Shown one piece after another: positions 21,413-35,500 of a DNA stretch of 64,000 nucleotides. A program made the translations under genes and the position numbers. Where the stretch lies: the NCBI GenBank assembly GCA_963978545.1, contig OZ021725.1, positions 7,637,346-7,701,345 on the forward strand, read 5' to 3'. Under the pieces are notes generated by a model. It searched no databases. It was not told where the DNA came from and worked only from the letters and a program-made list of their open reading frames with translations. Numbering within the stretch: the first letter of the stretch is position 1; each line of letters opens with the position of its first letter. Origin of the DNA: Linyphia triangularis. Taxonomy: Eukaryota > Arthropoda > Arachnida > Araneae > Linyphiidae.

Positions 21413-21755
21413 TAGGGTTCCCACTATTACTAGGGGAAAAAAATAAAAAATTAAAGGACTTAAAAATTTAAGGACTATAAAATTAGATACTTTAGACATT
21501 AAAATACAACACGGTGTCTGAAAAAAACCGAAAGAGATTATCAGTGGTCATTTTAAAATTCAGAAGACTTTTTAAGTAAATTCAAGGACTTTTTAAGAAA
21601 ATCCAATGACCATAAAATTACATACTTTTAGACATAAAAATATAACTCGAAGTCGAAAAAACACAGAGGCTGTGATTATCGGTGCTGCTTTAAAATTCAA
21701 GGACAAAATTTCATCAAAAAATTATCAAGTACTTTAAAAAACCATGGGAACCCTG
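21413..21755 (+). mobile_element. CAGGGTTCCCAC-type MITE, copy F (divergent)
   Basis: The end GGGTTCCCACTATTAC and the inverted CATGGGAACCCTG bracket a diverged interior with AAGGACT and AATTCAAGGAC sub-repeats. Confidence 0.65.
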
Positions 21756-23451
21756 TTTTTTTAAAAATATAACCTACAAATAATCGTTAATCTACATACT
21801 TCATCTTTATCTTTCACTCAGCAAAACGTGAAACAGAAACACTAGTAAAATAGTGCTTTCTTTTCAAAAAAAAGAAAAGGTATTTTGATAAACAATACTT
21901 TTAAACATCACAATTTTCTAATGCACAGTGCAATTTTTAATATTTAATCACAGGCAATTTTAAGATAAATATCCAGTTGAAAATTTAAAACGAAGGTGTT
22001 AACTATTCAAGACCCACTTGCATCTATTATTAACTTTGCAGAATAATTCCTTGGCATCACTTACAAATGAAGTGTAACAAACATTTAATAAGCTCAATCA
22101 TTTGCTGAACTCGCTCTAAAGTAAATTTTGCAGTGATCAAAGATTAATGATTGAAATTTATTAGTTCACTTTTGCAAGCATGGGCAAAATACTTTGAAAT
22201 GTCTGTCTGACTGCTTAATGTTTGAAATAGCCCCAAGGCAAAATGCTACTTTAAGCAATGACACAGCTTGGCACTGTTAACTAAACTTCCAATTTCATAA
22301 GGTACTATGCAGATGTGTTGGAAATAGTAGTAATTTTGAATTGCGTGTGTATTTTTGTAAAAATTTACTTTGAAAAAATGAATAAATTTGTTTCTATAGT
22401 TAGATATGAATTGCGCTTTTTAAATGCTAAATTTTAAATTATTTAAGAATGCATTAAACAGATTATTTATAACGAGTTAAATATTACTATGTCTTTGCTT
22501 TCTCCTTACAGCTCAGTAAGTGCTGAAACATGTACGACGCTGGCTAAAATACTTTTAACATGTCCCAGTTTCGTAAATCTTTTACAAATTCACTGTACAA
22601 ACAGTTAATAAACCTCACTTAACATTCACATAAAGCAATTCATTTTGTAAAAAATTAAATCTGCATTGTTTCAGCAGTTAAAACAGTATGTACAAATAAC
22701 ACCATTTTATGCAAAATCCACATTTAAAACAGAAATATTTTCAAGTGTCTATGTATAATGAAAGAGGACACCAATTCCACTTATTGCTTATTTACACTCT
22801 CATTACCACAAAACTTTAGCTATGAACAAAATATAACTGAGCCGAACATACGGGTAGAAAAATACAAAGGTAAACTAAAAAAAAAAAAACACGCCACAAA
22901 TATTACAGAGTAGAATATTTCAAGCCCAACATTTGAAAATTTACAAAAAAAATAAAAATAATAAAAAGCTGTAAAGCGAAAGCACTCAACATATATTTTA
23001 GTATTAAGGCTGCAATAAGATATCACTTTCTTGTACAGTAGTTCAACAGGTTATAAAAACATTTCTTGCTTAAAACAAAAAAAAATATTAATATTTCAAA
23101 AGACAAAAAAAGTTCAGAAGAGAAAAACAACATTGTTCCAGAGATTGAGCTTTGATGTTTCATCAGATATTAAAAATCCCCCCCCCCCACACAAAAAAAA
23201 TTATACATCTATACCTCAGCGTCCTAAGTCTCCGAAGTACAGATATTATGCTGGCCAGAACGAACCATGTATAACGCAACATTTGTATTGAAAGCAGAGA
23301 GAAGGAGTAGATTACTATGACTGATTGAAGGTTGATTTTAGGTGGGCGCTACACAACAGTCTTGAGAATGTGAGGTCGAACGAAATGTCCCATTTTTTTG
23401 ACAAAGAAAACAGTTCTTTTGAAGCGCTGGAGCCACCAGTAGCACAGATCT

Positions 23452-23523
23452 TTAGTATTCGTCCTCGTCGTTTTGGGATGGAAGGCCGTCTTCAGGGGCG
23501 TCGTCTGGAACGGCAAATCCATC
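23452..23523 (-). CDS. MAPRE1: EB1 terminal coding exon
   Basis: 23 residues starting [13 protein letters not shown] and ending QNDEDEY, then TAA (23452-23454). The final acidic residues and tyrosine match the EEY/F-type tail. Acceptor TTTCCAG. A long 3' UTR is expected to the left. Confidence 0.94.
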   Translation of the reverse strand, partial: DGFAVPDDAPEDGLPSQNDEDEY

Positions 23524-26500
23524 CTGGAAATACAGAAATATAAATAAGGTGACCACGGTGGATAAACATTTTCATCCAGGCACATTCAAAACACCTATGC
23601 TTTTCGAAGACATGGCAGAACGGTCATGGTTACAAGCTTAAAAAGCTCAATTTCATGTGAAAGTCATGGTAACAGGCAAAAAACAATAATCAAATTTTCA
23701 AAAAATTGCGAGTCGAATAGCCTTTTTTTTTAAAAAAAAGAAATGACTTAAAAAAAATATACAATAGAGGCAAATCTAATAAAACTCAATTTTCTATCTC
23801 TTTATCTACAGGTGAAACTTATAAATCTCGTTAGTTCTCATGGTGCTGTATTAATCTAAATACTTTGAGACCCATTGGATCTTTGAAATCCACTTCTATG
23901 AAGTTCATTTTTTGATTGTTAGATGGCAGCACTAGCTTATATCTCTTTGGAACCCTGCTAGAGACAAGTATAAAAGACAATGTAAGGCCAAAATGCCTAG
24001 AAGATTGAAAATAGTGCATGTGTTTCCATATAAAGAGAAATATGCTTGTGCTGTCATTCAACAATTGAAAAATGAACTTCATAAAAGTGGATTACGAAGC
24101 ATTTAAATACAGTACCGTGAGAAAACTAACGGAATTTATAAACAATCGATGATGACGCTCATCATACTACAGCAAATCATGGTAATATGTTATTAATGTG
24201 TTTCGTAATTTAGTTATTTTTTACGTCATGACACAATACGAGTTACCCGTCTTCCGAGTTCGGGAGATAAAATTGAAGAATATGTACACCTCACAAAATT
24301 GTTTTGTGCTCATTAAATTAGTTTAACAGAACTTCTAAAATTAGTCAAGAAGTGCATGCATAACATAATACTAGGGAGCACAATGGAATTTTAAGGAATA
24401 AATTAAAAAATTTTAGGGATAATTCTAAAAAATTTAAGGGATAATTCTAAAAAATTTAGGGATATTGCTTTCAAAGTAATAACTCCTAACACAGACATTC
24501 TTCTCAAAGCTTACATCAATACTAAAAAAAAAACTGCCAAGTTTTAAAAAATTTAATAAATAATTAAAATTTCAGAAAAGATTTTCTCTTTGAGAAAATA
24601 TCAGGTTCTTTTTGCAGGTTTTGGAGGAAAATAGAGGAATTTTCAAGTTTTTAATCTTTTTTAGCTGTCATCAAAAAACAAAATCAGTACAATTTTACGA
24701 ATTTTAGAGAGAAACAAAAATTTAAGGAATATTAGGAATTTTAAGGTGAATGCGACTCCTGTAATACAATAGCAGATACTGCATAAGTTATTACAGGTCT
24801 TGTTGTACACAACATCCCCATCATTTTGATCAGGGTTCCCACTCAAATCAAAGAATGAAAATCAATGACTTTTAAGGACCTAATTAATGTTTTTAAGGAC
24901 CTTTGAAAATTTGTTTTCAGGCATTATGTCGATATATAAATTTTTAATAAAGTATATTCTACCACAAGAGTTACAAGTTGGTGGATGCGTAATACAAATA
25001 CGTCAGAGAATTTCGATATGGTGCAGATAAGTGGCGGTCACGCAGAAATAGCAAGTCCGACTTGGAATTTATATAAATTTTGCAGTTGGACAACATCTGC
25101 AAAAATTAAGGACTTTTAAGGACCTCTAAGCATTTTCAAGTACTTTCAAGGCCTTGAAAACAAGTTCAAAAATATTAAGCACTTTTAATGACTTTCAATG
25201 ACCGTGGGAACCCTGTGGTAGTGCAATTTCAATTCAAAATTCCTACTGCATGTAACATTTGCTTTCCGAAATGATGTTATGACTTTTGCAACTATAAGTA
25301 AAGAATACATTTTATGAACTTAATGATACTTTATATATATTCGTAACAAATATATTTTTTGTTATTGACACTTATACCAGTACCAGTCAAAATGACTGGA
25401 GCACGTTTCTATGAAGAAATTCTTGACATTGGGGCAACTATAACAATTGATGGGTACTGAAATGTTTTATCGACACTGAAATATGATTTCAGGAGAATCA
25501 CGAGACCAATGCAGTACATATGTTTTGTGGAATGCTGTTTTGTAAGGGAGGAATAGACAGACTTCACAAAACTAAAAGAAAGAAAACTTGCAATATATAT
25601 CTACAAAATCAAATAAGAATATTTACTATGTCAATATAGTATAATTTATTTCATTCCTTATATATATTAGTAATTGCTGTTATTTCCAAGGAATTAAGAT
25701 AGGTTAGTCTGGGACAGTAGTTTCAATTTTTTTTTTTTTTTTTAATTTTATAAAGAGGTAAACAAAGCTCATACCTCTGAATTATATGTGCTCAGCTGTT
25801 TCCGTTCTAAGGTCAAAATAAAAATAAATGGATTAAAATAAAAACTGAACCCACATACTATGAATTTAAAATAAGAATTTTGTTTTGTAAGGGGAAATGT
25901 CTTGTTTTGTAAGGGAGAAAAAAAAAGTCATATTTCATAAAACTAAAGGAAAGAAAACTTTTAATGTATATATCTATAAAACAAATAAAATTATTTTTAG
26001 GACAATATGGTATCATACCCTATAATGAAAGGAAAGTTAATCATACCAAATAAAGATAATAGAATTTATATTAGCATGTTGGTTGCTATAATCAATTACT
26101 TGAATCTAGGAAATAAATAAATAAAATAAAAATTAAAAAATTGAAAAATAGGCATTTATGTTAATGCACAATGATGGCTAATCGGGCCGCGACCTACAGC
26201 TTAATGTGGATTCCGAACCACAACGAACATCCAAGCTTAATCAGGGATTCGAACTCGGCACATTTGGCATGCGTAGCCAGAGCGCTAACCAAACAGCCAT
26301 CAGATGAACCTTCTGAAATATAAAACATCAGGAAACTTCTTGGTCATTATTTAGCTCTCCTGAAGAGAATTTGTCTTTTGCAACAAGTATAGTGCAATGA
26401 TAAGTAATATTCATAAAAAAAAAAAAAAAAAAAAAAACATTCATGGTATTTCTGTGACCACTCCCCCCCCCCCCCCTGACGATTCCAGGTTTCCCCCGTT

Positions 26501-29500
26501 TTCCAGATGCAAGACAACCCTTTAACGTTCCTATAAAATCCTGCTTATACAGTTTGAAGAATTGTTTTAGGTGATTCTATTGGATATGTTAACAGTGCAT
26601 ACCTCGGTTTGATAGAGAATTTCCAAAATTTGCTCTATGAAAGTCTGTTTTTCTTCACTCATCTCCTGTTCTTGACAGAGAACTTCAATGTCTCTTAATT
26701 TACCATAGTAAAAATCACGTTCACGTTCTAGACCATCAACCGTCACCTTCATCTCGGATAACTATTGGAAGAGAAGACACACATTCAATAAAAACTAGAC
26801 CAACCAGTCAAGAGCTTTGGTTCACTTTGTACTTGTCTATATATAATGCTAGAGCAAGATATTAGAATATATGTGAACACTTTGTTACTTACACAACAGC
26901 AACTACAATTTTTGAGGGCTTAACTCTAGACAAGGAATTTACTGCTTGAAAACAGTTCAGGGTGGCCACAAAATTCAGGGAAAATAAATTCCCCGATAGA
27001 TTTCTAAAAAATTCCCTGATTTTAGGACTAACTTTTTTTCAAATTTCCGCAATTTTCTAAGGTTTTCCAGATATCTAGACACCCTGATCAAATAGAACAT
27101 GTATGCTAAAGAGATAATATGCAATTTTTAAAAAAATAGTTTTGCTGGTAATGAAAAGTTTAAATTATTCTGTAACATTAAACTTCTAATGGCTTACCAC
27201 TACAAATCTCCATGTAAATATTGCCAAAATATGGATGAGCGTGCCTTACACAAAACGAAATTTCCCTGAAATTTTAAAAAGTTCCCGACATTTCCCAGAA
27301 TCGGAAAGATTCCTGACATTTCCCTGATTTCCAGGTTTTCCCTGTTCAGTGGTCACTTTGCAGTTGCAATTTTATGTTGGGCCAACATTTTCAAACACGC
27401 TTCTAAAACTTTAAAAATTAAGTTTGCTGATTAATTTATTAAAAGTTTAATAAATTAATCAGCAAAAAGTCTAAACAAAGTGTATGTGTGTGTCCTTTAT
27501 AGAAATAAACTTAAAATAGGCGTAGAGCCGTGACCATCAATATGTAGAAGGCCAACCAACTCCGCCATGTTTTTCTTTCTACGTCATCAGTCGTGGATAC
27601 AAGTTTAAACTATCTCGAACTAAAATTTATTTAGAAGCGGACACTGATCTTCATATTCTGCTTTTATTAGTCGTTCGATGGTTATTATGGACGATTTATA
27701 CATTTAATATTTGTGTAAATTTTACAAAATGCCGAGTCCTTGTTCCGTCCTTAAGTTCAACAGGAATTCCAGAACTGTTGTTAAGATTTCTATGTTCAAA
27801 TTCCCTTCCAATGACAGTGTTAGAAAAAAATGACGGCATGCAATACATCGAAAAAAAATTGTCACAACAAAATACAGAAAGTTGAGTGTTAACTTTTCAA
27901 TAGAATCTTTAATGTGCTTTTAAATATAAGTGTACAATTTTTGAGAAGTTGTTATTAAAGTGCTGAAAAGAAATGCTAACTATTTACGATAGTGATAACT
28001 TTTCTTTGGTTTCAAATTTTTTTTTTATTTTTCAAATGCAAGTTTAGGAAACAATCTTTAGTTAAAATTCCAAGTATGGTACGAATTCTATGCCAAAGTG
28101 ATTTTCGACAACAAATGACAGCTGCTGTCATTTTTTTTTAATAACAAGTAAACAACCTATGGTTGACATCATTTGACTGTTTTATGAAAACAATTCTTGG
28201 CGCAGAATTCGTACTGTACTTGATCATTTACTAGACTTTCAAAAGGACCAAAATAAAATAAAAATTTAAAGTGGAAACTTTTTCTTACCTCAACTTAATG
28301 TTTTGCTACAAATTTGATAAGAGTTGTATAGAAATATTTGTCTTCTATTTAAGGTATGCGAGCTGCATTTTCATCCAAATGATTTTGTACATTCAAAAGA
28401 GGCATTTGATAAGATTAGTTTTTGTAAGGTGACAATACATGCTTGTCTAGGCAAACATTGTGAATTGAAAAAAAAAAAAATATATACTAGATATATTTCC
28501 TCCAAATGTAGGTTTTCTTTGAAAATACAAGCCTTGAATTTAGTTGTGGTATTTAAACTGTTAAATTATCTAAGTTTTGTTTATTGTATATATTTGTTGT
28601 GTTTTATCAACTGTATATATCAATGTTTTGAATTAATATTTTTTTGTTTCCTTTCACATTTCAAACATTTAGAAATATTTTAAAATTACTTTTGGAAAAG
28701 AAAAAAAAAAAAAAAAAAAAACATATAAACGAACAGAAATTATACTTGATCATACTTAACGCACTGAGCTAAAGAAAACACTGGAGTGATGACTTTGGGT
28801 TCTTTTACAAGTGAGCTTGTGAGCCACGCTCATTAGTACAGTATCCCTTAAAAGTCTAGCATGTGCTAGAATTATAAGGCAAAAAATTGCGATTAGTCTA
28901 TTTAAATTACTCGTGGCGGCTTTGTTGCTAACCAAATAATCTGCGTATGTTCTGCAAAATAGTGACGTATTTCTTTTAAAGTTCAATTTTATCTTATTTT
29001 ACTTATTAACAGTGATAATACAGTTTAGAAAAAGCTTGTTTACATTGATATATATCGGGAAATGCCGAGGTCCCAGTAGCAGAAACTTTTCTGCCTGTCT
29101 GCGACACTAATTTTGATATTAGAAAATAATCTGCAGCTTAATGATTATTTTTTTTTTAAGTTTGCATTAAATACTTAAGCATCTAATCCATCCATTTTAC
29201 CAAAAATCCCTGTTTTACATAAAAATAGAAATTTAGCAAAATAAATTAAATATTAAAACGGAAATGCTAAAAATTATTGTATCTCAAATTAAAATTCTAA
29301 TCATTTCGTATAATTTCAAACCAAACGGCGAAAGCAATCTTCACTCTAATCACGGACGTCACATCAGCTCACGCCTACGCAGATGACATCAAAACGGCAT
29401 CGCAATTCTCGCCAATAGCTTCTACTAAAACGGCTTAAACCTAGGTGAAAATTATCACTACTCCAACGCAAATATTGACCACCCTATCGGCGCAAATCTT

Positions 29501-32500
29501 GGCAATTGCATCCAAGTAACAATCCGCAAAAAGGACCATTATACCAAAGTAAGTATCGGCGTTAGCAACTAATATACCGGTAGAAATCTGGAAATTTATG
29601 CAATAGGGACGATTACACTATCGAAGTAACACTCTGCGAAGTTGACTATCGCAAACACGTAAATCTCGGTAATGGTGACAATTATTGAGGCGAAAACCTT
29701 CGAAATAGTGGTTATTATATCGGCGTAACACTCGCCGAAAAGGAACATCGCAACGATGTAAATATCGCGATATCTTCCGTCTTAGCAGCGTGATTCTCAG
29801 CAACAGCGGTCCTCACATCAGCGTAACTTTTAGCGAAGCTAACTAAACTACTACACACCAACAAGCGAAAGCACATAGAACTCATTATATTTCTATACAA
29901 TCTCCTTAAAATCACGCATGGAGAGCACCACGATTCCGATTCCTCTTTTATGAAATCAAGTATTGCGCATGTGCGTTAACTCAAATCACCCAACTTAGAA
30001 ATCAGACTAAAAAAAAATAATTTGTTTTTTGTTTTTTTAAAGTTAAATTTGTAAAATGATCTGCAGGCTACTGAAAAATCTGCGACGTCCGTCTCTCGTC
30101 TCGCATTTTCTGCTACCAGGGCCGAGGTTTAAGTGTTTCCTTATAGTTATCGTCAAAACAAAAGTGGATATTTTGAGAAATGTCTCGGAAGTTAATATAA
30201 ATAATTTTGGGCGTGAAATCTTCAATTAGTCAATGAGTTTTTGACTTTGCCTTGAAAGGATTTAAACTTTTATTTATTTACTTTGTGTTCAATTTCGCGA
30301 GATTCGAAGTGTATCCAGCAAAGCTTGTGTTAAAGCCATAGTGCAAGTACTATTTTTCCATTTTACTAGTAAGTACACTTGCATTATTCATACTTTTGTT
30401 ATTGAAGAAGCATAAATTTATCTTTTAATATATTATAAGATGGTATATTTTATAAGCTACTGGAAATGAAATTGTAATTCCAATTATGGTTGGTTGTTTT
30501 CAGATTATCTGGCTCCGTCAGCAACACGAGGGCTATAATGTGCCGAAACATTCGTCATTTGACAAGCCAACATACATTTACAAACACCCATGCCTAACAC
30601 GGGACTCGAACCCGCAACCTCGCGGTCTAGAAGCTAGCACGCTAACCACTATGCCGTTTTGTCGGCGTAATTTCAATTATGATATGCTCATATAGAAACT
30701 GAATATTGCTCTCGAAGCAAATTGTATTAAAATATTTAGTAAAATAAATTGCAATATCGATATCGAATGTCTACAATAATTTAGTTAGGATCTGGTTACC
30801 ATACGATACAGCAATTTTTGTCGTATTCTGAACTTACTTCAATAACTGATCTACAAAGTATATTTTCCTCTGATCTATAAATTATTTTTTAGAGAAAGTA
30901 TAAGGATGTAATAACTGAGCATAAACAATGTTTATAGCGTGCAGTACTAGTTACCATAGCTAATTTTAATGAATTAGAATAGATAATTAGTGTAAAGGAA
31001 GGATTTCAATACTTAGAAATCTTATCATGCAGCTAATTTCATAAGTGTTATGCTATTCAAATTCAATTAAAATCTTAAAGTAAAACTAATTCTTTGGATT
31101 TATTTATCAATTAATATTGCAATGAAATTGACATTTTCCGTTTTAAATAAGTTTTACTACCTAGTTTAATAGACGTCTCTCTATATTTAAAAAAGTATAT
31201 AATAAATTTTAATAGTAATGTAATAATATACTAATTTTAAATTTGGAATCTAAATGCATATATTCAAAATGAACAAGTTGAAATATAAATGGTTTCTAAG
31301 ATATTCGTCATTCATGAGGATACTCATTGCTCAAAAAGTTCTGAAAAAAGAATATGGGAAAGTTCTGTACAAAAATCTTGCAGGTGCAAAAATTAACAAA
31401 ACTTTTTATTTATTGTTTGTCCTTTAAGCTCATTAGTTTAACCCACTGGCGGTCTTGCACATATATATGCGTCATTTGATCCTCAGTTTTTCCAACAATA
31501 CACAACATTTTTAAATTTATAAATAAAAGTTAAAATAAAATATTTTTTAAATAGTTTTATTTGGATGATAGTTCATAACCTATCTAAAACAAAATAATTT
31601 TAAAGAATTGCATATTTGAACTGGAAATATAATTAAAAAATTATTGCAGGGAAAACTGTAGAATTTTGCCCATTCCCTGAACCGTCAGTGGGTTAAAGGT
31701 CTATTATATTGTTTTGTATGCAATACTTGAAAATAAATGGAAGGAAAACTATGTATTTCATCAATTGTTATTTTATGATTCAATAATTTATTTTAATGTT
31801 TTGACAACCAACATTGTTTTCAATTCTGTAATATGATAGAAAAATTTATCACAAATATTTTTTAATTTTAAAATTAAAGTTATTGTTAGCTTGATATTAA
31901 TAATAATAAAAAAATTATTTTCAAAAATTAAAACGTCGAAAAAAGGATCGAAATCTCTTGGATTGCATGTGCTTCTCAACACTTTAGGAGCATAGGTTGA
32001 TTGGATTTAAATTTATTTGGTGCAAAGGCAACACGAACATTTTTATATAAAATTTAAAAAAATAAAATAGATCCATGTTACACAGAAATTTTATTGTGTA
32101 TGTAGCTATTGCACTGTTTTGGTGTGGTTCTAAAAATTCCTCAAAATGCAGTACTGTGCTTTAAAAAGGTGGGATATTTTTAATCCCTCCATGCCTCAAA
32201 GAGCCAAAATATGCATTTGAATTATATTCACATACTCGGCCCAATTTCCCGAACATCCATAAAAGAATTTATATCTTGTAAACATGGCAAATAAATTTGA
32301 TCCTGTAACCTAAATTTCTATTTTGCTTGATTTGGCACATTTCCATTCTCATATAAACAGTATAATTTCCAATAAAAATAACAACTTAATATCCTGACTT
32401 TGGAAGCAAGAATTCTACTCATAAAAAAAAAAATTCTGTATAAAATTTGCTGATTGCAAGTGAAGAGCCAAAACTTCACCCATAATTATCAATGCATGAA

Positions 32501-35500
32501 ACTATGGGAAGGAACTACTTTTCTCCTTTTAGCACACTCGCTAAAGGGTGTGGTTCGGTTTCGGCACGCTCAGTCAGCACTCCAGTTCCGTATTCTTTAG
32601 CTCAGTGACTTAACGGGAATGGGCAAAGTTTAAAACTTCAAGTTGTACAAAATTAGTGTTTTAAGATATAGGGATAATCTTATTTTTTACATTGTCAGAG
32701 AAATAAAATAATCCAATTACTTGAAATATCTTTACAAAATATTTTGTTACATAAAAATAATGTCTTCCCTCACTAACTGAATGGAAAAGTGTATCCACCA
32801 CAGGTGACATCATACTAGTTGGATTGCCTTTTTAATATCGGAGGTCACGGTAGAGCTCTGAAATTTTTAACCTAAGTAGTTTTGACCTTCTAATTTGACT
32901 TTTGACAAACAGAATGTTACAAAATATTCTCAGAGGGGTGAGGGGAGGTTGTGTTATTGTATTAACAGGGAATTTTTTTCTCTAAACAGGGGTATGGGTT
33001 CTAATACTAAGGGCTTCCGTAGCAATTAATCTTTTATCGAGTGAAGAAAGTTTGGTTTCGCATAAGCAATGAACCTTTCAGTGGGCCAAGCGAGTCTGTT
33101 TACAGAGTGCCAAGAGCTGGGACATATACATCAATGACAGCTCTCTGCAACGCAGGGCCACGCAGCAAGTAGACAGTATATAAACAAAAAACCAACACAG
33201 ATACAGGGGTCAAAGTGACAAAATAAGAATATATAGGATTTTTTTAAAAATAAATAGGACAATTTAAAACATCAAATAATTGCACACAGTTACTACTGAA
33301 CATAAAAACTAACTCGTTGTATTGTATTTAAGAGAATAGAAAACACACCTTTAAAAAAAGAAGTCGCCTGATCCTGAATATGTGATCCGTTATTGCCTCA
33401 ATATTCCATCCCTAAATCAAGTTTTATTAATTACATTTTTTGCAATCTTGAGTCTTTTGCTTCCAGCATCAATAACTGCTAGAACTACTCCAATTTCTTT
33501 AAGTATTTTCTTTTTATTCCTGTTTGTAGTCTTTTGTTGGTTCAGATTAACTATTCAGTGTCGGTTGGATTGGCGAAGAAAAGTGGGAGATTTAGCGCCG
33601 AATGTGGCGAACCGGGGACTTGGTTTTCCGGAAACCCTAGTGACCGTTTGGATTTAACAACACAGCGTCTTGACGTCATTTTCAATTTTGGCGACTTCTA
33701 TGAAAAATCGTGGCTAATATTCCGAATCCGGTACGGATTCTGCGCCAAGGTGATTTTCGCCAAAAAATGGAAGTCCTGTCATTTTTTTTAAGAGCAAGAG
33801 AACTGCCAATGATTGCCATAATTAGCTGCGGTTTGATGTAAGCAATTCGTGGTGCAGAATCCGTTTCGGTATTGGAATAAATAAATCTTAACCCTTTTGT
33901 CTCCTTCATCAATTATTGACTGAGCACTCAAAATTTCTTTAGTAGTCCTGCAAGTTAATTACAAGTTGTTTTTATCCGTTTTTCTCAAGGCAGAGTTTTG
34001 TTGCTGCATCTCTCTCTGTATTATGACCAATGAATTTATTACGTTGGAAGAGAAAACAAATCTGAAATTCAAGACCGCGTGCAATGGAAAAGTTCACGTT
34101 TACATTTTATAACTCCCGCGTCCACCGGTCCAGTACAGTTGAGTTATAGGTCATTGCAGCACATGACGTCACAAGAGATAAAACGCCGCCATTATAAACA
34201 TCGCCTTCGATCGCGCCAAAGAATCCGAAATATAAAAAATGGCAACGAACGGCGCAGTTATTACGAATTCGAAGAAAATATAGATCGAATCAATATAGAA
34301 ATATAGGATATATAGGACAATATAGGACGTTTTTGCCCATTTAAAAAATATATAGGATTTATAGGACATATAGGACGTCTGCAACCCCTGCAGATAGCAG
34401 TAAAACATTGAATATATTTAGGAACCAAGTATCAGTTTCGTTTTAGATAAAAACTAAGCATGAGCATTGTCTTATAGATAGATTTCTCAAGCTATCGGAC
34501 CAAACTAGCAAAATAAAAAAATTTAAAAAGAAAATATCACCTGCATGATTCAGAGATGAGAGTGATCAGAGAGCAAAAACGAATACACAAAAATTTAACA
34601 AAAGAGTATGCAGGAAGGACGATTCAATAATTTTAAAGATACAATGAAATTTCTCATACTATATAACAATTAAATTTCAAATATTAGGAGTTTGTGAAGT
34701 AATCTTTGAGGAAAGGAGAGCTAAGAGGGAAACTTTTGTTTAGACATTAGGAAAAGTAGACTTTTTGCAGGAAAAACTGGTTCAAATCAGAAAAATGCGG
34801 ATCTCTGAAACAGGGACAAAGAGAAGGAAAATGCTACATAAAAAACAAAAAAAGGAGGGAAAACTCATGCCTAAAAAAGCGGAAAATATATATGCAGCAT
34901 TATTTTGAAGTATAAAAATAGCTGAATAAGAATATACTAGGGGGCTTCGCCCCCTGCTCGCTAACGCTCGACAACCCCCAAACACCTCGCTAAGCTCGGA
35001 TTGAGCGGCGTCGCCGCTCGAATTTGTGGTTAAAACATCTTGCTGTGCTCGAATAGGTTTGCCAGCCATAAAAAATGTAACCAAATTTTTATAACTTTAA
35101 TGGAAGGCCTAATAGAGAAAACACTCAAATTGCAAGTTTCATAATAGAAAGTTAAATATACTATCCGCCAACATTCTGACTTAAAACTTCATTAGTTATG
35201 CCCTTACATTGAAGTCCCAATATCATTTATTCTGATAAGTCGCCCCGTTAGAGAACGACGTCCAACGCGAAGCATTTTCTGGATAGAAATACTTCAAAAT
35301 AATAATTACTCTAATACAAAAATGCTTCAGAAAAACAGAAAAAAATCTACTTTGAAAAGAAGAGTTTAAAAAGAGCTTTAAAATTAGCAACGGGTTTGTT
35401 GTTTACATACGTAAGGATAGCTTTAAAATTAGCAACGGTTGGTTGGTTGAACCCCCGAGCAGCGGGTTTGTTTACTTAAGGATGTTGCCATTCTTATATT

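Larger units (their letters stand above)
13868..23451. other. Intergenic region between TATDN2-like gene and EB1 gene
   Basis: The first ~640 bases after the stop hold only the two polyA signals and A/T-rich sequence. The rest carries the TEs listed separately. Stretches 15274-15913, 17390-18214, 20970-21412 and 21756-23451 show no recognisable feature apart from the orphan ORF at 17682 and the probable EB1 3' UTR, whose end I cannot place (AATAAA complements occur at 22157-22162 and 21095-21100, among others). Confidence 0.6.
23524..26602 (-). other. EB1 intron 6
   Basis: It holds CAGGGTTCCCAC MITE copy C (24831-25215), a SINE (26165-26310), poly-A and poly-C runs near 26415 and 26463, and direct re-use of the phrase TGTTTTGTAAGGG at about 25537, 25881 and 25903. 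Otherwise I see nothing. Confidence 0.7.

Noticed and set aside
28324..28683. 119-aa hypothetical protein
   Set aside because: Only the [11 protein letters not shown] part is meaningful (THAP); the rest is T-rich intron-like sequence.
29618..29915. Arg/Leu-rich ORFs of 61-66 aa
   Set aside because: They follow from the 33-bp period of the minisatellite, which keeps frames open.
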